38,052 bases of DNA, taken from contig QEUQ01000018.1 of assembly GCA_003577105.1 (NCBI GenBank), positions 1-38,052 on the forward strand, given 5' to 3'. Numbering within the stretch: the stretch's first letter is position 1; every line of letters starts with the position of its first letter. The position numbers and the translations under genes were made by a program. Below are positions 30,707-38,052 of the stretch, piece by piece. This stretch comes from Acidobacteriota bacterium. Lineage in GTDB: Bacteria; Actinomycetota; Acidimicrobiia; ATN3. Under the pieces are notes generated by a model. That model worked only from the letters and a program-made list of their open reading frames with translations, had not been told where the DNA came from and ran no database searches.

Positions 30707-31036
30707 TCGGCCCGAGCCCTAGCCGAGGGCTGCCAGCTGAGCCTCGAGCCACGCCCTCGGGGGATGCGCACCGGCAAGTTCCCGCAGCGATTTCGCCCGC
30801 TCGCGTCGCTCATCCCCGGCCATCGAGAGCGCGCGCGCGATAGCGGCCGCAGTCTCGCTCACATCAAAGGGATTCACCACGAGTGCAGCGTCACCGAGGA
30901 CGTCTGCTGCTCCCGCTTGAGCGGAGATCACCAGCGAGCCATCGCGCTCGTTGGCGATTGGGCCCTCACGGGCTACGAGGTTCATGCCGTCGGCAATTGA
31001 GTTGACCAGCAAGACGTCATAGCGGCGCAGCGCCGC
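30707..31036. repeat. Direct repeat of the otsA 3' end, right copy
   Basis: This is the partner of 28054-28383 at a constant offset of 2653 bases and lies inside the intact otsA plus 12 bases after its stop. Similarity stops sharply after 31036. Confidence 0.85.
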
Positions 31037-32152
31037 AAGTGAGCGAGGATATGAGTCGGCCACATCAACGGTAATCGGCTCCCAGGTCGGCAAGCGCCAA
31101 CGGGAGTTGACTGCCTCGGCGGTCAGCCGGCATTCGGCCTCATATGCCTGGTACTCGACCAGCCGCTCCCTTGACGGGTGAAGGAGCGCGAGGTGTCGCA
31201 GGCGTCCACGCAGCTCCGGTGCCGCTCCGAGAAGCTCGTCAATTGCCCAGAAGCCTCTGACAATGTTCTTCGCGGGTTCCATGCGATCCACCCTGAGGAC
31301 AAGGAGGTCCTCCGCCCCAACAATCTCTTCGAGCCGTTTGCCGGCCTCGAAAACTGCGGAGGATTTCAGTTCTGATTTCAAAGTCTCTGGGTCAGGGCCA
31401 AGCGGGAAGACCGCAAGGTTGGAGTGGGCTGATGAGCCAGGAGCTTCTACGCTGCTCCCATATGCCGCACGCGCTTCGTCGAAGCGATCTGCCCACCGCT
31501 GGCTGTGAAATCCGACAAGATCGCACGCACCCGCAAGGCCGAGGATCTCCTTACACCACTCAGCGGGAAGCCTCGAAAGCGATTCAACTGATGGAAACGG
31601 CGTGTGAAGGAAGAACCCGATTTTCGCTTGAGGTATCAGGTTCCTCAGCATCGCGGGGGCCAGATACAGGTGGAAGTCTTGGACCAAGACAGTCGCGTCC
31701 GACGTTCCTACCTCGGCTGCCACCGCTTCAGCCACTTGCTCGTTGTAGGTGCGGTAAGCAGACCACGCTGCATGTGCCCGTGCATCAATCCGCGGTCTGT
31801 GGGCTGCATCGAAGAGACCGTGAGCCGCGAACCACAAGAGGCCGTTGGAGATGAAGTCGTACGCGCTTCGGAAGGTCGACTCGTCGATATTGAGATACCT
31901 GAGGTTGTACCTTCCGCCATCGATCTCTGCGGTCTGGGAAACCTCTGAATTTGCGGCGAATTCGCGGTCTGCCTCACTCATGGCCACTGCTATCCATGTG
32001 CCGGCTCCGCTCTCCATCGCCGGCCGCAGCGCCGATACCAATCCGCCACTGCCGCGCTTTGCCCCGCCACCCTCTAAGAACGTGACCGGCCCTCGGTTCG
32101 AGGCGACGACGATCTTGCCTGAGCCCAAAGATTGCAGAGGCTTTGCAGTCAT
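30719..32152 (-). CDS. otsA: Trehalose-6-phosphate synthase (GT20)
   Basis: OtsA joins glucose-6-phosphate and an NDP-glucose to trehalose-6-phosphate. The 477-residue product has the GT20 marks: V-A-S-N-R-G-P-V near 17-24, G-S-G-G-L-V-S-A-L near 34, Q-D-F-H-L-Y near 158 with the H-T-P-F-P-S acceptor-site segment near 182, R-V-D-R-M-E-P-A-K-N-I near 287, and D-G-M-N-L-V-A-R-E-G near 391. The R-V-D-R-x-x-x-x-K-N-I form is the actinobacterial variant of the usual V-D-R-L-D-Y-x-K-G. The ATG lies only two bases after the treT stop, so both share one transcript from 33489. The last third is duplicated at 28054. Confidence 0.92.
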   Translation of the reverse strand: MTAKPLQSLGSGKIVVASNRGPVTFLEGGGAKRGSGGLVSALRPAMESGAGTWIAVAMSEADREFAANSEVSQTAEIDGGRYNLRYLNIDESTFRSAYDFISNGLLWFAAHGLFDAAHRPRIDARAHAAWSAYRTYNEQVAEAVAAEVGTSDATVLVQDFHLYLAPAMLRNLIPQAKIGFFLHTPFPSVESLSRLPAEWCKEILGLAGACDLVGFHSQRWADRFDEARAAYGSSVEAPGSSAHSNLAVFPLGPDPETLKSELKSSAVFEAGKRLEEIVGAEDLLVLRVDRMEPAKNIVRGFWAIDELLGAAPELRGRLRHLALLHPSRERLVEYQAYEAECRLTAEAVNSRWRLPTWEPITVDVADSYPRSLAALRRYDVLLVNSIADGMNLVAREGPIANERDGSLVISAQAGAADVLGDAALVVNPFDVSETAAAIARALSMAGDERRERAKSLRELAGAHPPRAWLEAQLAALG

Positions 32153-32154
32153 CG

Positions 32155-33489
32155 TCAGGCTTGCCGGTTGAGGCTCACAAAGAGTTCGAGGTAGTTCCTG
32201 AGGTTGTTCGTCGAGAGGTAGTTCTTTCGGATGTGTTCCTTGCCGTGCTTGCCCATCCTGGTAGCTTCTTCCGGGTTCTTGAGCAGATCAACTAGGCGGG
32301 CCGCACATTCTTCTACTGAGTCAACCAAGAACCCGGTCTCACCCTCGACGATCTGAAGGCGGATTCCGCCTGCACGCCCGCCAATCACCGGGGTCTCCTT
32401 CCACAGCGCCTCTGCAACCGTGAGCGCGAAGCCCTCGCGAATCGACTTTTGAAGTACGACATCGGATGCGCGTTGAAACGCGTTGACTTGTGTTGCCCCG
32501 ACTTGCTGCATGTTTGTAAGCAGATAGATGTCGGGGTCGCCTTCGCGGTGCTCATCGGTGGCAGTGAAGTAGTGCCACCCCTCGGGGTCATCGGTGGCCA
32601 TGGACCCCGCCATTATCAGTTGGAGGCCTGGGATCTCCTCTTTGGCGAGGCGGTAGGCATCGATCACGCCGAGCGGATCTTTCCACGGGTCGAACCTGCT
32701 TATCTGGCACGCAATGGGGCGTTCGACGTCGATTTGGTAAGCCTGAAGCATTGCTGTGACCGTGCGGCGGTCCATCCAAAGGTTCTTGTGGGCAAGCGGA
32801 TCAATACATGGTGGGATGATCGCCACCTGTGGCTCGAATCCCTGGGGCACATAGTCGTCAAGGGTGAAGACGCCTGCGTCGTATTCGTTGATGAAGGGCT
32901 TGAAGAAGTTGCTGACCGGCTCATGCGGCGCAGTCGTATCAATGTGACATCGCCATATCCACTTGCCGGGAGGGTGTTCGCCTCGCACCTCAGTGAGCAA
33001 GTGGAGCATCGCTGCAGTCTGGGGGTCATGGCAGACAATGAAATCGTAGGAGTCGCTCCAAGACTCGATGTTCTCGCGTAGCTTGGCGAGATAAATCGAT
33101 TCCATCTCGGCAGTCCAGAGGACCTCCATGCCCTGGAGGCCGTTATGCGCGGCTTTCGTGACGTTGAAGAACTCCTCTGACCCGTGGATCAGCCGCCATT
33201 CGGCTTCGAGACCTACCGATCGCATCAGGGGTACCAGCGCATATAGAAGTTCGGCGACGCCGCCCCCGAACGCGGTCGGGTTCAGGTGAAGAACCCTGGC
33301 TCCTTCGATCTGTGAAGCCAGCTCGGCGATTTCCTCGACGACATCGTTGCCCACGATTTCCGCATAGGGTTCTATTGGCTTTTCGGGCAGGGGAACCAGA
33401 TCCAGAGCGGGCGCCGCCCTAAGTGAACGTGGGCTCTTGCTCTCCGATTCGCCAGATGTTGATGCGGTCGCGCTCGAGGGCTCGGTCAC
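32155..33489 (-). CDS. treT: Trehalose synthase TreT-type GT4 glycosyltransferase
   Basis: TreT makes trehalose in one step from NDP-glucose and glucose, and can run in reverse. The 444-residue GT-B protein has the hallmark N-P-T-A-F-G-G-G-V-A-E-L-L near 72, W-R-C-H-I-D near 182, S-R-F-D-P-W-K-D-P near 270 in the donor domain, S-I-R-E-G-F-A-L-T-V-A-E-A near 352 with the nucleotide-sugar glutamates, and G-G-R-A-G-G-I near 377. These fit the trehalose glycosyltransferring synthase of Thermococcus, Pyrobaculum and Rubrobacter type. The first 30 residues are a Ser-rich extension. The GTG at 33489 has GGAGA about ten bases before it. It precedes otsA and diverges from the glycerate kinase gene. 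Confidence 0.85.
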   Translation of the reverse strand: MTEPSSATASTSGESESKSPRSLRAAPALDLVPLPEKPIEPYAEIVGNDVVEEIAELASQIEGARVLHLNPTAFGGGVAELLYALVPLMRSVGLEAEWRLIHGSEEFFNVTKAAHNGLQGMEVLWTAEMESIYLAKLRENIESWSDSYDFIVCHDPQTAAMLHLLTEVRGEHPPGKWIWRCHIDTTAPHEPVSNFFKPFINEYDAGVFTLDDYVPQGFEPQVAIIPPCIDPLAHKNLWMDRRTVTAMLQAYQIDVERPIACQISRFDPWKDPLGVIDAYRLAKEEIPGLQLIMAGSMATDDPEGWHYFTATDEHREGDPDIYLLTNMQQVGATQVNAFQRASDVVLQKSIREGFALTVAEALWKETPVIGGRAGGIRLQIVEGETGFLVDSVEECAARLVDLLKNPEEATRMGKHGKEHIRKNYLSTNNLRNYLELFVSLNRQA

Positions 33490-33543
33490 GGGCTGTGGTC
33501 TCCGGGTGGTCTCTCTGGCTGTGCCGGCCAGCGTTGCCGGCGA

Positions 33544-33572
33544 ATGTAAGTTTGCATCTTCCTACGAGGCAA
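33544..33572 (-). promoter_or_regulatory. Promoter of treT-otsA
   Basis: On the minus strand TTGCCT (33567-33572) and TTACAT (33544-33549) are 17 bases apart. Transcription would start near 33537, about 48 bases before the treT GTG. No separate promoter for the divergent kinase gene is obvious. Confidence 0.45.
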
Positions 33573-33592
33573 GGGTTAACGGGCGGATTCGA

Positions 33593-34726
33593 ATGCGAGT
33601 TGTCGTGGCACCCGACAAGTTCAGAGATTCGATCACTGCGGAGCTGGCCGCCGAGGCCATCGCTCGCGGCTTCGTGCAAAGAGCGGGCGATGATGCCGAG
33701 GTCGTGACCATCCCACTCGCTGATGGCGGTGAAGGGACTGTCCTAGTGCTGGCGCGTGACGGCGAACTGATCGATGTCGAGACCGTTGACGCCCTCGGGC
33801 GGCCCGTCAGTGCTCGGATCGGCATGCTTGACGATTGTACTTCAGTCGTCGAGATGGCTGAGGCCAGCGGGCTCTGGAGGCTTGACCCCTCCGAGAGGAA
33901 TCCGATGCGGACATCCACCTTGGGGAGCGGGATCCTCATTGCGAGTGCGCTTGAGACCGGAGCGAGACGCATCATCGTCGGCGCAGGTGGCTCCGCGACG
34001 GTCGACGCGGGACTAGGAGCCCTAGAAGCCCTCGGCGTCAGGGCACTGAATGACGCGAAGAATTCGCTCGAACCGATTGGCGCGAATCTCAGCAAGGTTG
34101 CCTATCTCGATACTGCGGGGCTCGACAGGCGGCTCGTTACGGACGTTTCGGTCGTGGTGGCTTGTGACGTGACAGCGCCTCTCTATGGGCCTTTGGGCGC
34201 AGCCCGTCGATTCGCGTCGCAAAAGGGCGCGAACCCGGAGGAGGTCGAGGCGCTCGAGCGGGGCCTCATGCATATTGCCGGCATCTATGAGGAGACTTTT
34301 GGCTCCGAAGTCGCTGAGGATCCCGGGTCGGGAGCGGCTGGGGGGCTTGCGGCGGGGCTTCTCGCAGCAGTTGATGCCGACCTAGTTGACGGCTTTGACC
34401 TGGTAGCACAGATCACCGGGCTCGACTCTGCGCTTGAAGGAGCCGATCTCGTAATCACGGGCGAGGGCTCGTTTGACTCGGTCAGTGGCAAGGTAACGGC
34501 AGGTGTAACCAGACATGCGCATAGGCTTGGTATCCCGGTTGCAGTCGTGGCCGGGCAGACCGGCCTCTCCGATGAGTCGCTGAAGCCGATGGGAATTGAA
34601 ATGCAGCTCTCTCTCGCGGAGCTCGCCGGGAGTGTCGAAGAAGCCAAGGCCCGCCCGGCTGAGCACCTGGTGACAGGTGGCGCCCAAGTGGCGGCTTGGT
34701 GGGCCCGGACAGGCAAGGCGGTATAG
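33593..34726 (+). CDS. Glycerate 2-kinase (type I)
   Basis: The 377-residue product is a glycerate kinase of the GlxK/GarK type, which phosphorylates D-glycerate at the 2 position. The opening V-V-V-A-P-D-K-F-R-D-S-I-T-A near 3-16, I-P-L-A-D-G-G-E-G-T near 41, G-G-S-A-T-V-D-A-G near 134, G-A-A-G-G-L-A-A-G near 250 and I-T-G-E-G-S-F-D near 291 are family marks. The ATG at 33593 gives the normal N-terminus; the frame runs 52 codons further upstream, but that part is not conserved-looking and overlaps the treT promoter. It is directly followed by the rhomboid gene, four bases after the stop. Confidence 0.92.
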   Translation: MRVVVAPDKFRDSITAELAAEAIARGFVQRAGDDAEVVTIPLADGGEGTVLVLARDGELIDVETVDALGRPVSARIGMLDDCTSVVEMAEASGLWRLDPSERNPMRTSTLGSGILIASALETGARRIIVGAGGSATVDAGLGALEALGVRALNDAKNSLEPIGANLSKVAYLDTAGLDRRLVTDVSVVVACDVTAPLYGPLGAARRFASQKGANPEEVEALERGLMHIAGIYEETFGSEVAEDPGSGAAGGLAAGLLAAVDADLVDGFDLVAQITGLDSALEGADLVITGEGSFDSVSGKVTAGVTRHAHRLGIPVAVVAGQTGLSDESLKPMGIEMQLSLAELAGSVEEAKARPAEHLVTGGAQVAAWWARTGKAV

Positions 34727-34729
34727 GCC

Positions 34730-35623
34730 GTGACTGAAGACCTCAGCACGCACACGTCGGACACTTGTGCGTTTCACTCAGATCGCCCGGCATGGGTTCG
34801 GTGCACTCGGTGCGACCGCCCAATTTGTGGCGACTGCGTGATTCCGGCGTCAGTCGGGCAGCACTGCCCCGCGTGTGTCCGCTCGGCCCAGAAGAGGATT
34901 CGCTCCATACGCCCCGACCGGCACGCCGCGGCGACCTTCGTGATCATCGGGGTAACCGTCGCGGCCTATGTGCTGAACCTGATCCTCGGTGACCGTCTCG
35001 TGGAGTGGTTCCTAGTTCAGCCGTACCTCGTGCTGGTTGAGAACGAGTGGTGGCGCCTGGTGACGCCGGTTCTGGTCCATGGCCCGATCTATCACATCCT
35101 TTTCAACATGTACGCGCTCTTCGTCATCGGGAGGGTCCTTGAAGAGGGGCAGGGAACGCGACGCTTCCTGATCGTCTATTTCGTCTCGGCGATTTCTGCC
35201 TCAACAGCGAGTATCGCCGTGCCGGTATTTCTCCACCCGCGCACGACGCTTCCGATCCAGACCGATCTCGGCTGGCTGGTCCCCGGCGGATCCATTGGCG
35301 CTTCAGGCGCGGTCTTCGGCCTCTTTGGTGCCCTCGCGCTGCTTCTGTGGAAGCGCCGCCACCAACCATCGGCACGTTCTGCGCTGACTCAAATCGTCGT
35401 CTTGATTCTCATCAATCTCGCGATCGGTTTCACGATAGGTGGAATAGACAACAACGCCCACATTGGCGGCATGATCGGCGGCATCGCGATTGCAGTGGGT
35501 TTCGACCTCGCCGATACCAAGTCGGCATGGCAGCGACGCTCCTGGATCGGTATTGCCGTCGTCCTTGCGGTCTGTGCCGTGGTGCTCTTTGTGGCCCGAG
35601 CCCGTCTGCTGGCTATCGCCTAA
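34730..35623 (+). CDS. Rhomboid intramembrane protease with N-terminal zinc finger
   Basis: The 297-residue product starts with a B-box-like zinc finger (C-x-x-H, C-x-x-C, C-x-x-C, then H-C-x-x-C in residues 12-49), followed by a rhomboid domain with six or seven transmembrane helices. The catalytic serine is in G-S-I-G-A-S-G-A-V-F-G near 186 and the histidine in N-N-A-H-I-G-G near 243. H-I-L-F-N-M-Y-A-L near 122 is the usual helix 2 motif, so the protease should be active. The zinc finger on rhomboid proteases is common in Actinobacteria; its role is not known. GTG at 34730 is four bases after the kinase gene. Confidence 0.93.
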   Translation: MTEDLSTHTSDTCAFHSDRPAWVRCTRCDRPICGDCVIPASVGQHCPACVRSAQKRIRSIRPDRHAAATFVIIGVTVAAYVLNLILGDRLVEWFLVQPYLVLVENEWWRLVTPVLVHGPIYHILFNMYALFVIGRVLEEGQGTRRFLIVYFVSAISASTASIAVPVFLHPRTTLPIQTDLGWLVPGGSIGASGAVFGLFGALALLLWKRRHQPSARSALTQIVVLILINLAIGFTIGGIDNNAHIGGMIGGIAIAVGFDLADTKSAWQRRSWIGIAVVLAVCAVVLFVARARLLAIA

Positions 35624-35643
35624 TTACCGTCTAACCTTTGGGG

Positions 35644-36297
35644 ATGCGAAACATACGCCGGTTTGTGCTCCTGGCCGTTATGGCCACGCTCCTGACTTCT
35701 TGCTCTAACGGGCAGAGCACATTTACCGCAACCGAAGCCGCCGAAGAAACAGGCAGCAGCGTGACCGTGTGTGACGTGGTTGCCGACGTCAGGCCCGACC
35801 CAATTTCTTCTGGGCCGCTCTATCTCGATCTCGTCAGGCCCGCACCGGATCAGGCCATGACGATCATGATTCAGAATCGAGATGGCGCCGGCGCGATCCG
35901 ATATCTCGGTCACGAGGTATGCGCATCCGGTCTGGTCGAGGCGACTGGCGGCGACTCAGCCCGGCCCCGCCTCATGGTCAAGTCGCCATCGCAGGTGAGG
36001 ATCTCAGGCCCCGCGCCAGCGGTAATAAGCGCCGCAGAGGCCGCGGCCGGCCCCGAGAGGATTGCGACGGTATGCGATGTTGTCGCTGCCTTTCGCCCCG
36101 ATTCGATCTCCGAGCTAACTGGTTTTCTCGATCTCGTCAGGCCCGCTCCGGACGCACTCATCACTGTCGTACTCGAAGACCGGCGCCAGCTCGTTGAGGC
36201 CGCGAGCTATCCGGGCAAGACGGCCTGTGTCACTGGATACGTGAAGAAGGACAGGACACTGACGCTTCGCGATCCGCGAGAGCTCGTGCTCAAGTAG
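35644..36297 (+). CDS. Exported lipoprotein with two tandem OB-like repeats
   Basis: The 217-residue product has a lipoprotein signal ending L-L-T-S-C near residue 20. The mature part is an internal duplication: V-T-V-C-D-V-V-A-D-V-R-P-D near 42 and A-T-V-C-D-V-V-A-A-F-R-P-D near 140 each lead into L-D-L-V-R-P-A-P-D, a beta-rich stretch, a second cysteine and a V-x-G or T-G-Y-V turn. Each unit of about 75-85 residues looks like a small OB-type beta barrel with one disulfide. No family is recognised. ATG at 35644 lies seven bases after a TAACCT -10-like element, so the message may be leaderless; a TTG two codons earlier is the alternative. The C-terminus converges with htrA. Confidence 0.7.
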   Translation: MRNIRRFVLLAVMATLLTSCSNGQSTFTATEAAEETGSSVTVCDVVADVRPDPISSGPLYLDLVRPAPDQAMTIMIQNRDGAGAIRYLGHEVCASGLVEATGGDSARPRLMVKSPSQVRISGPAPAVISAAEAAAGPERIATVCDVVAAFRPDSISELTGFLDLVRPAPDALITVVLEDRRQLVEAASYPGKTACVTGYVKKDRTLTLRDPRELVLK

Positions 36298-36302
36298 GAG
36301 CT

Positions 36303-36327
36303 AGCTGGGTCAGTACCTAACCCAGCT
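36303..36327. terminator. Bidirectional hairpin between lipoprotein gene and htrA
   Basis: AGCTGGGT (36303-36310) pairs perfectly with ACCCAGCT (36320-36327) over a 9-base loop. It starts just after the lipoprotein stop and covers the last codons of htrA. It can act on both convergent transcripts. Confidence 0.6.
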
Positions 36328-37726
36328 TGGCCTTGACCGTCTTGCGTGAACCGTTTCTGTAGATCTCGAGGGAGACTTCATCGCCCGGAGCGTGGCCGAT
36401 GACCGCGGCTCTCAGCTCACTCGAGTTCTGAATCGCCTTTCCGTCCATCTCCACGACGACGTCGTCGGCCTTGAGGCCGGCACGGGAAGCGGGACTGTCC
36501 TCGGCCACCTCGACAATCAGCGCGCCCGACGTTGTCGGCAGATCGAGCCGCTGAGCAACTCGTGCGTCAACTGTCGAGGTGGTCACTCCTAGGTACGCCT
36601 TCGCTTGCTGCGGAGCGGTCTTGCCGGAAATGATGTTGTCAGCCGCAACCTTCACATCGTTGATGTTCTGCGCGAATCCGATGTTCTGCGCGGCCGTTGA
36701 TCCACCAGGATTTCCCGGATCTGCTGCCACAGCGGTGTTCACCCCGACCACCTCGCCGGCAAGGTTGATGAGTGGCCCACCGGAGTTCCCGGGGTTGATC
36801 GCGGCATCAGTCTGGATAAGACCCGAGAGAGTCACGGTCCTGCCTGACTGATCCACATCACTGAGTTGCCGCCCCTTTGCGGAAACGATGCCTGTGGTAA
36901 CCGTCGGCCCCCCGGGAAGATTCAATGCGTTACCGATCGCGATCACGCGGTCGCCCACCTGAAGCTTGTTGGCATCACCAAGAGGGAGCGGGGTCAGTCC
37001 GGTGCTCTCCTCGATCTTGATCACGGCGACATCGATTTCGGGATCTTCGCCGAGGACTCGAGCAGCGATGTTCTTCTTGCCGGCAATGTCCACAGTCACG
37101 TCGCGAGCTCCGCTCACGACATGGCGATTGGTGATGATGTGGCCTTCGCGGTCAATCAGGAAACCAGTACCCGCACCCTGGGAACGCCCGATCTTCACGT
37201 GAATGGCTGCTATACCCGGATCAACTGCCTTGATCAGATCCGCGATCGTCGCGTCATCGGGGAGAGTGAGGGTGCTGCCCTGAGGCGGATTGGCTGTGGC
37301 CGAATCCCTGTCGCGAAGCCGCCACTCGGTGATAGCAGCGCCGCTTCCCGCTCCCGCTATGAGCGAGACGAGGATAGCGATCACCACGAGCCATGCGCTG
37401 CGAGACTTGCGCGGAGCTGATGGTGCCGGTTGGTGCGGGCTGGAGCCGTCGTGCGGCGGCCAACTTGGTGGGACGGGGCTCTCGGGATAAGACGGGACTT
37501 CCGGCAAGGCGTAGGCGCCTGAGCCGGGTGGCGGGTAGGCAGCGCCCTGCCCGCGGAGTTGCTCGTACTGCGATGGCCCCGGTGAGGGGGCGCGAGGTGG
37601 GGCGAAAGTTCCTGTACTCACTTGCTCTGTCGTTTCGTCGTTTGAATGGTTCTCAAACTGACTTACGGACTCGGCCGCGAGTCGGTTCCCGCTCGAGGAG
37701 TAGGTTGGGTTACGGTTCTCGTCCAT
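36317..37726 (-). CDS. HtrA/DegP-type serine protease with PDZ domain
   Basis: The 469-residue protein has a Pro/Ser-rich cytoplasmic N-terminus of about 105 residues, a transmembrane helix near 110-132 (W-L-V-V-I-A-I-L-V-S-L-I-A-G), a trypsin-like domain and a C-terminal PDZ domain. The triad is intact: His in I-T-N-R-H-V-V near 205, Asp in P-E-I-D-V-A-V-I near 235, Ser in N-P-G-N-S-G-G-P near 312. The PDZ domain carries Y-L-G-V near 384. It is a membrane-anchored exported-protein quality-control protease, like mycobacterial PepD/HtrA. The frame extends 39 codons further, but ATG 37726 lies exactly seven bases after a good -10 and gives the typical N-terminus. Confidence 0.92.
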   Translation of the reverse strand: MDENRNPTYSSSGNRLAAESVSQFENHSNDETTEQVSTGTFAPPRAPSPGPSQYEQLRGQGAAYPPPGSGAYALPEVPSYPESPVPPSWPPHDGSSPHQPAPSAPRKSRSAWLVVIAILVSLIAGAGSGAAITEWRLRDRDSATANPPQGSTLTLPDDATIADLIKAVDPGIAAIHVKIGRSQGAGTGFLIDREGHIITNRHVVSGARDVTVDIAGKKNIAARVLGEDPEIDVAVIKIEESTGLTPLPLGDANKLQVGDRVIAIGNALNLPGGPTVTTGIVSAKGRQLSDVDQSGRTVTLSGLIQTDAAINPGNSGGPLINLAGEVVGVNTAVAADPGNPGGSTAAQNIGFAQNINDVKVAADNIISGKTAPQQAKAYLGVTTSTVDARVAQRLDLPTTSGALIVEVAEDSPASRAGLKADDVVVEMDGKAIQNSSELRAAVIGHAPGDEVSLEIYRNGSRKTVKAKLG

Positions 37727-38052
37727 GGATATCAGAGTAGATGGTAAGGCAGCTCTAGTCACAGGAGCGTCGAGGGGAATCGGGCTGGCGATCGCGAAAG
37801 CCATTATCGATTCCGGAGGCAAGGTCTGCATTACTGCTCGCAAGCAGGACGAGCTTGACGAGGCGCTTGCAACCCTGGGAAGCGGCGCTATCGCGGTCGC
37901 AGGAGGCGTTGACGATCGCGATCACGCGGAGGCGGCCATCGCTACTTGCATTGCCGAGTTCGGTTCGCTCGACATACTCGTCAACAACGCGGCGACAAAT
38001 CCGCAATTCGGACCGCTCATCCAAGCTGATCCGGCGGCGGTCTCGAAGATCT
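37725..38052 (+). CDS. Short-chain dehydrogenase/reductase, N-terminal part
   Basis: The gene runs off the window edge; 109 codons are visible. It shows the SDR cofactor loop T-G-A-S-R-G-I-G at 13-20, the strand-2 arginine in T-A-R-K near 40, a D-D-R-D after the third strand, and the N-N-A-A motif near 90. These are classical SDR marks with NADP(H) preference suggested by the Arg residues. The substrate cannot be assigned. The ATG at 37725 shares the palindrome CCATGG with the htrA start on the other strand. No ribosome site precedes it; a TACGGT element at 37711-37716 ends eight bases before the ATG, so it too may be leaderless. Confidence 0.9.
   Translation, partial: MDIRVDGKAALVTGASRGIGLAIAKAIIDSGGKVCITARKQDELDEALATLGSGAIAVAGGVDDRDHAEAAIATCIAEFGSLDILVNNAATNPQFGPLIQADPAAVSKI
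37734..37762 (-). promoter_or_regulatory. Leaderless promoter of htrA
   Basis: On the minus strand, GTGACT (37757-37762), 17 bases, and TACTCT (37734-37739) are followed after seven bases by the htrA ATG. Transcription would begin at the A of the ATG. The element lies inside the coding region of the divergent SDR gene. Confidence 0.55.

Noticed and set aside
32449-33081. Open frame of 210 codons on the plus strand inside treT
   Set aside because: It is antisense to a conserved glycosyltransferase and lacks a ribosome site.
33437-33592. 52-codon extension of the glycerate kinase
   Set aside because: It overlaps treT and its promoter, and the family normally starts with the V-V-V-A-P-D strand seen at the chosen ATG.
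1-38052. CRISPR array, rRNA genes, known riboswitches
   Set aside because: No regularly spaced repeats, rRNA segments or recognisable riboswitch cores were found on reading through the intergenic regions.

Overview
The window is a chromosomal segment of a high-GC Gram-positive bacterium. The evidence for Actinobacteriota is the gene set and order: panC-panD-nadC-coaX-lysS followed by clpC, a CarD-family RNA polymerase regulator, an LppM-like lipoprotein upstream of radA, the actinobacterial type of OtsA, frequent GTG/TTG starts, ATGA/GTGA/TTGA gene overlaps and several starts that look leaderless. A deep class such as Acidimicrobiia is my guess from the fused ispDF, TreT and general gene style. 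The sequence alone does not prove the class.

Layout. 1-1316: 3' end of a repeat-built beta-propeller-like protein and a convergent GtrA membrane protein. 1420-7899: cofactor operon in one direction, with folate genes (folB, folK), pantothenate/CoA genes (a PanG-like reductase, panC, panD, coaX), NAD (nadC) and lysS. 7921-13043: small membrane protein, a large glycosidase-like protein, an amidohydrolase lipoprotein and a polyprenyl diphosphate synthase. 13358-18600: stress and proteostasis genes clpC, uspA, lppM-like and radA. 18597-20303: a Crp/Fnr regulator and carD, diverging from a 0.5-kb intergenic region rich in dyad symmetry. 20411-24963: PIN-TRAM protein, ispDF, cysS, rlmB. 24988-28040: tRNA-Thr(TGT), a LytR_C-domain protein, otsB, an AMP-forming acyl ligase. 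28054-31036: a 2.3-kb cassette of three unrecognised exported or membrane proteins, bracketed by two copies of the 3' end of otsA. 30719-33489: intact otsA and treT. 33593-38052: glycerate kinase, a zinc-finger rhomboid protease, an exported lipoprotein with an internal duplication, an HtrA protease and the start of an SDR gene.

How the genes work together. The first operon makes tetrahydrofolate precursors, pantothenate, CoA and NAD. OtsA plus OtsB make trehalose in two steps, and TreT offers a one-step route from NDP-glucose and glucose. ClpC, UspA, HtrA, RadA and CarD form a stress-response group. IspDF and the polyprenyl synthase both serve isoprenoid synthesis.

Points most worth a second look: the otsA duplication and its cassette, whose promoter has a perfect inverted repeat filling the spacer; a textbook TGTGA-N6-TCACA site upstream of the Crp-family gene; tandem repeats able to form alternative hairpins in the carD leader; a ten-codon leader ORF coupled to the PanG-like gene; otsB without a standard start codon before its catalytic motif; and htrA and an SDR gene whose divergent start codons share one CCATGG. 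No CRISPR array, transposase, integrase or rRNA gene is visible.
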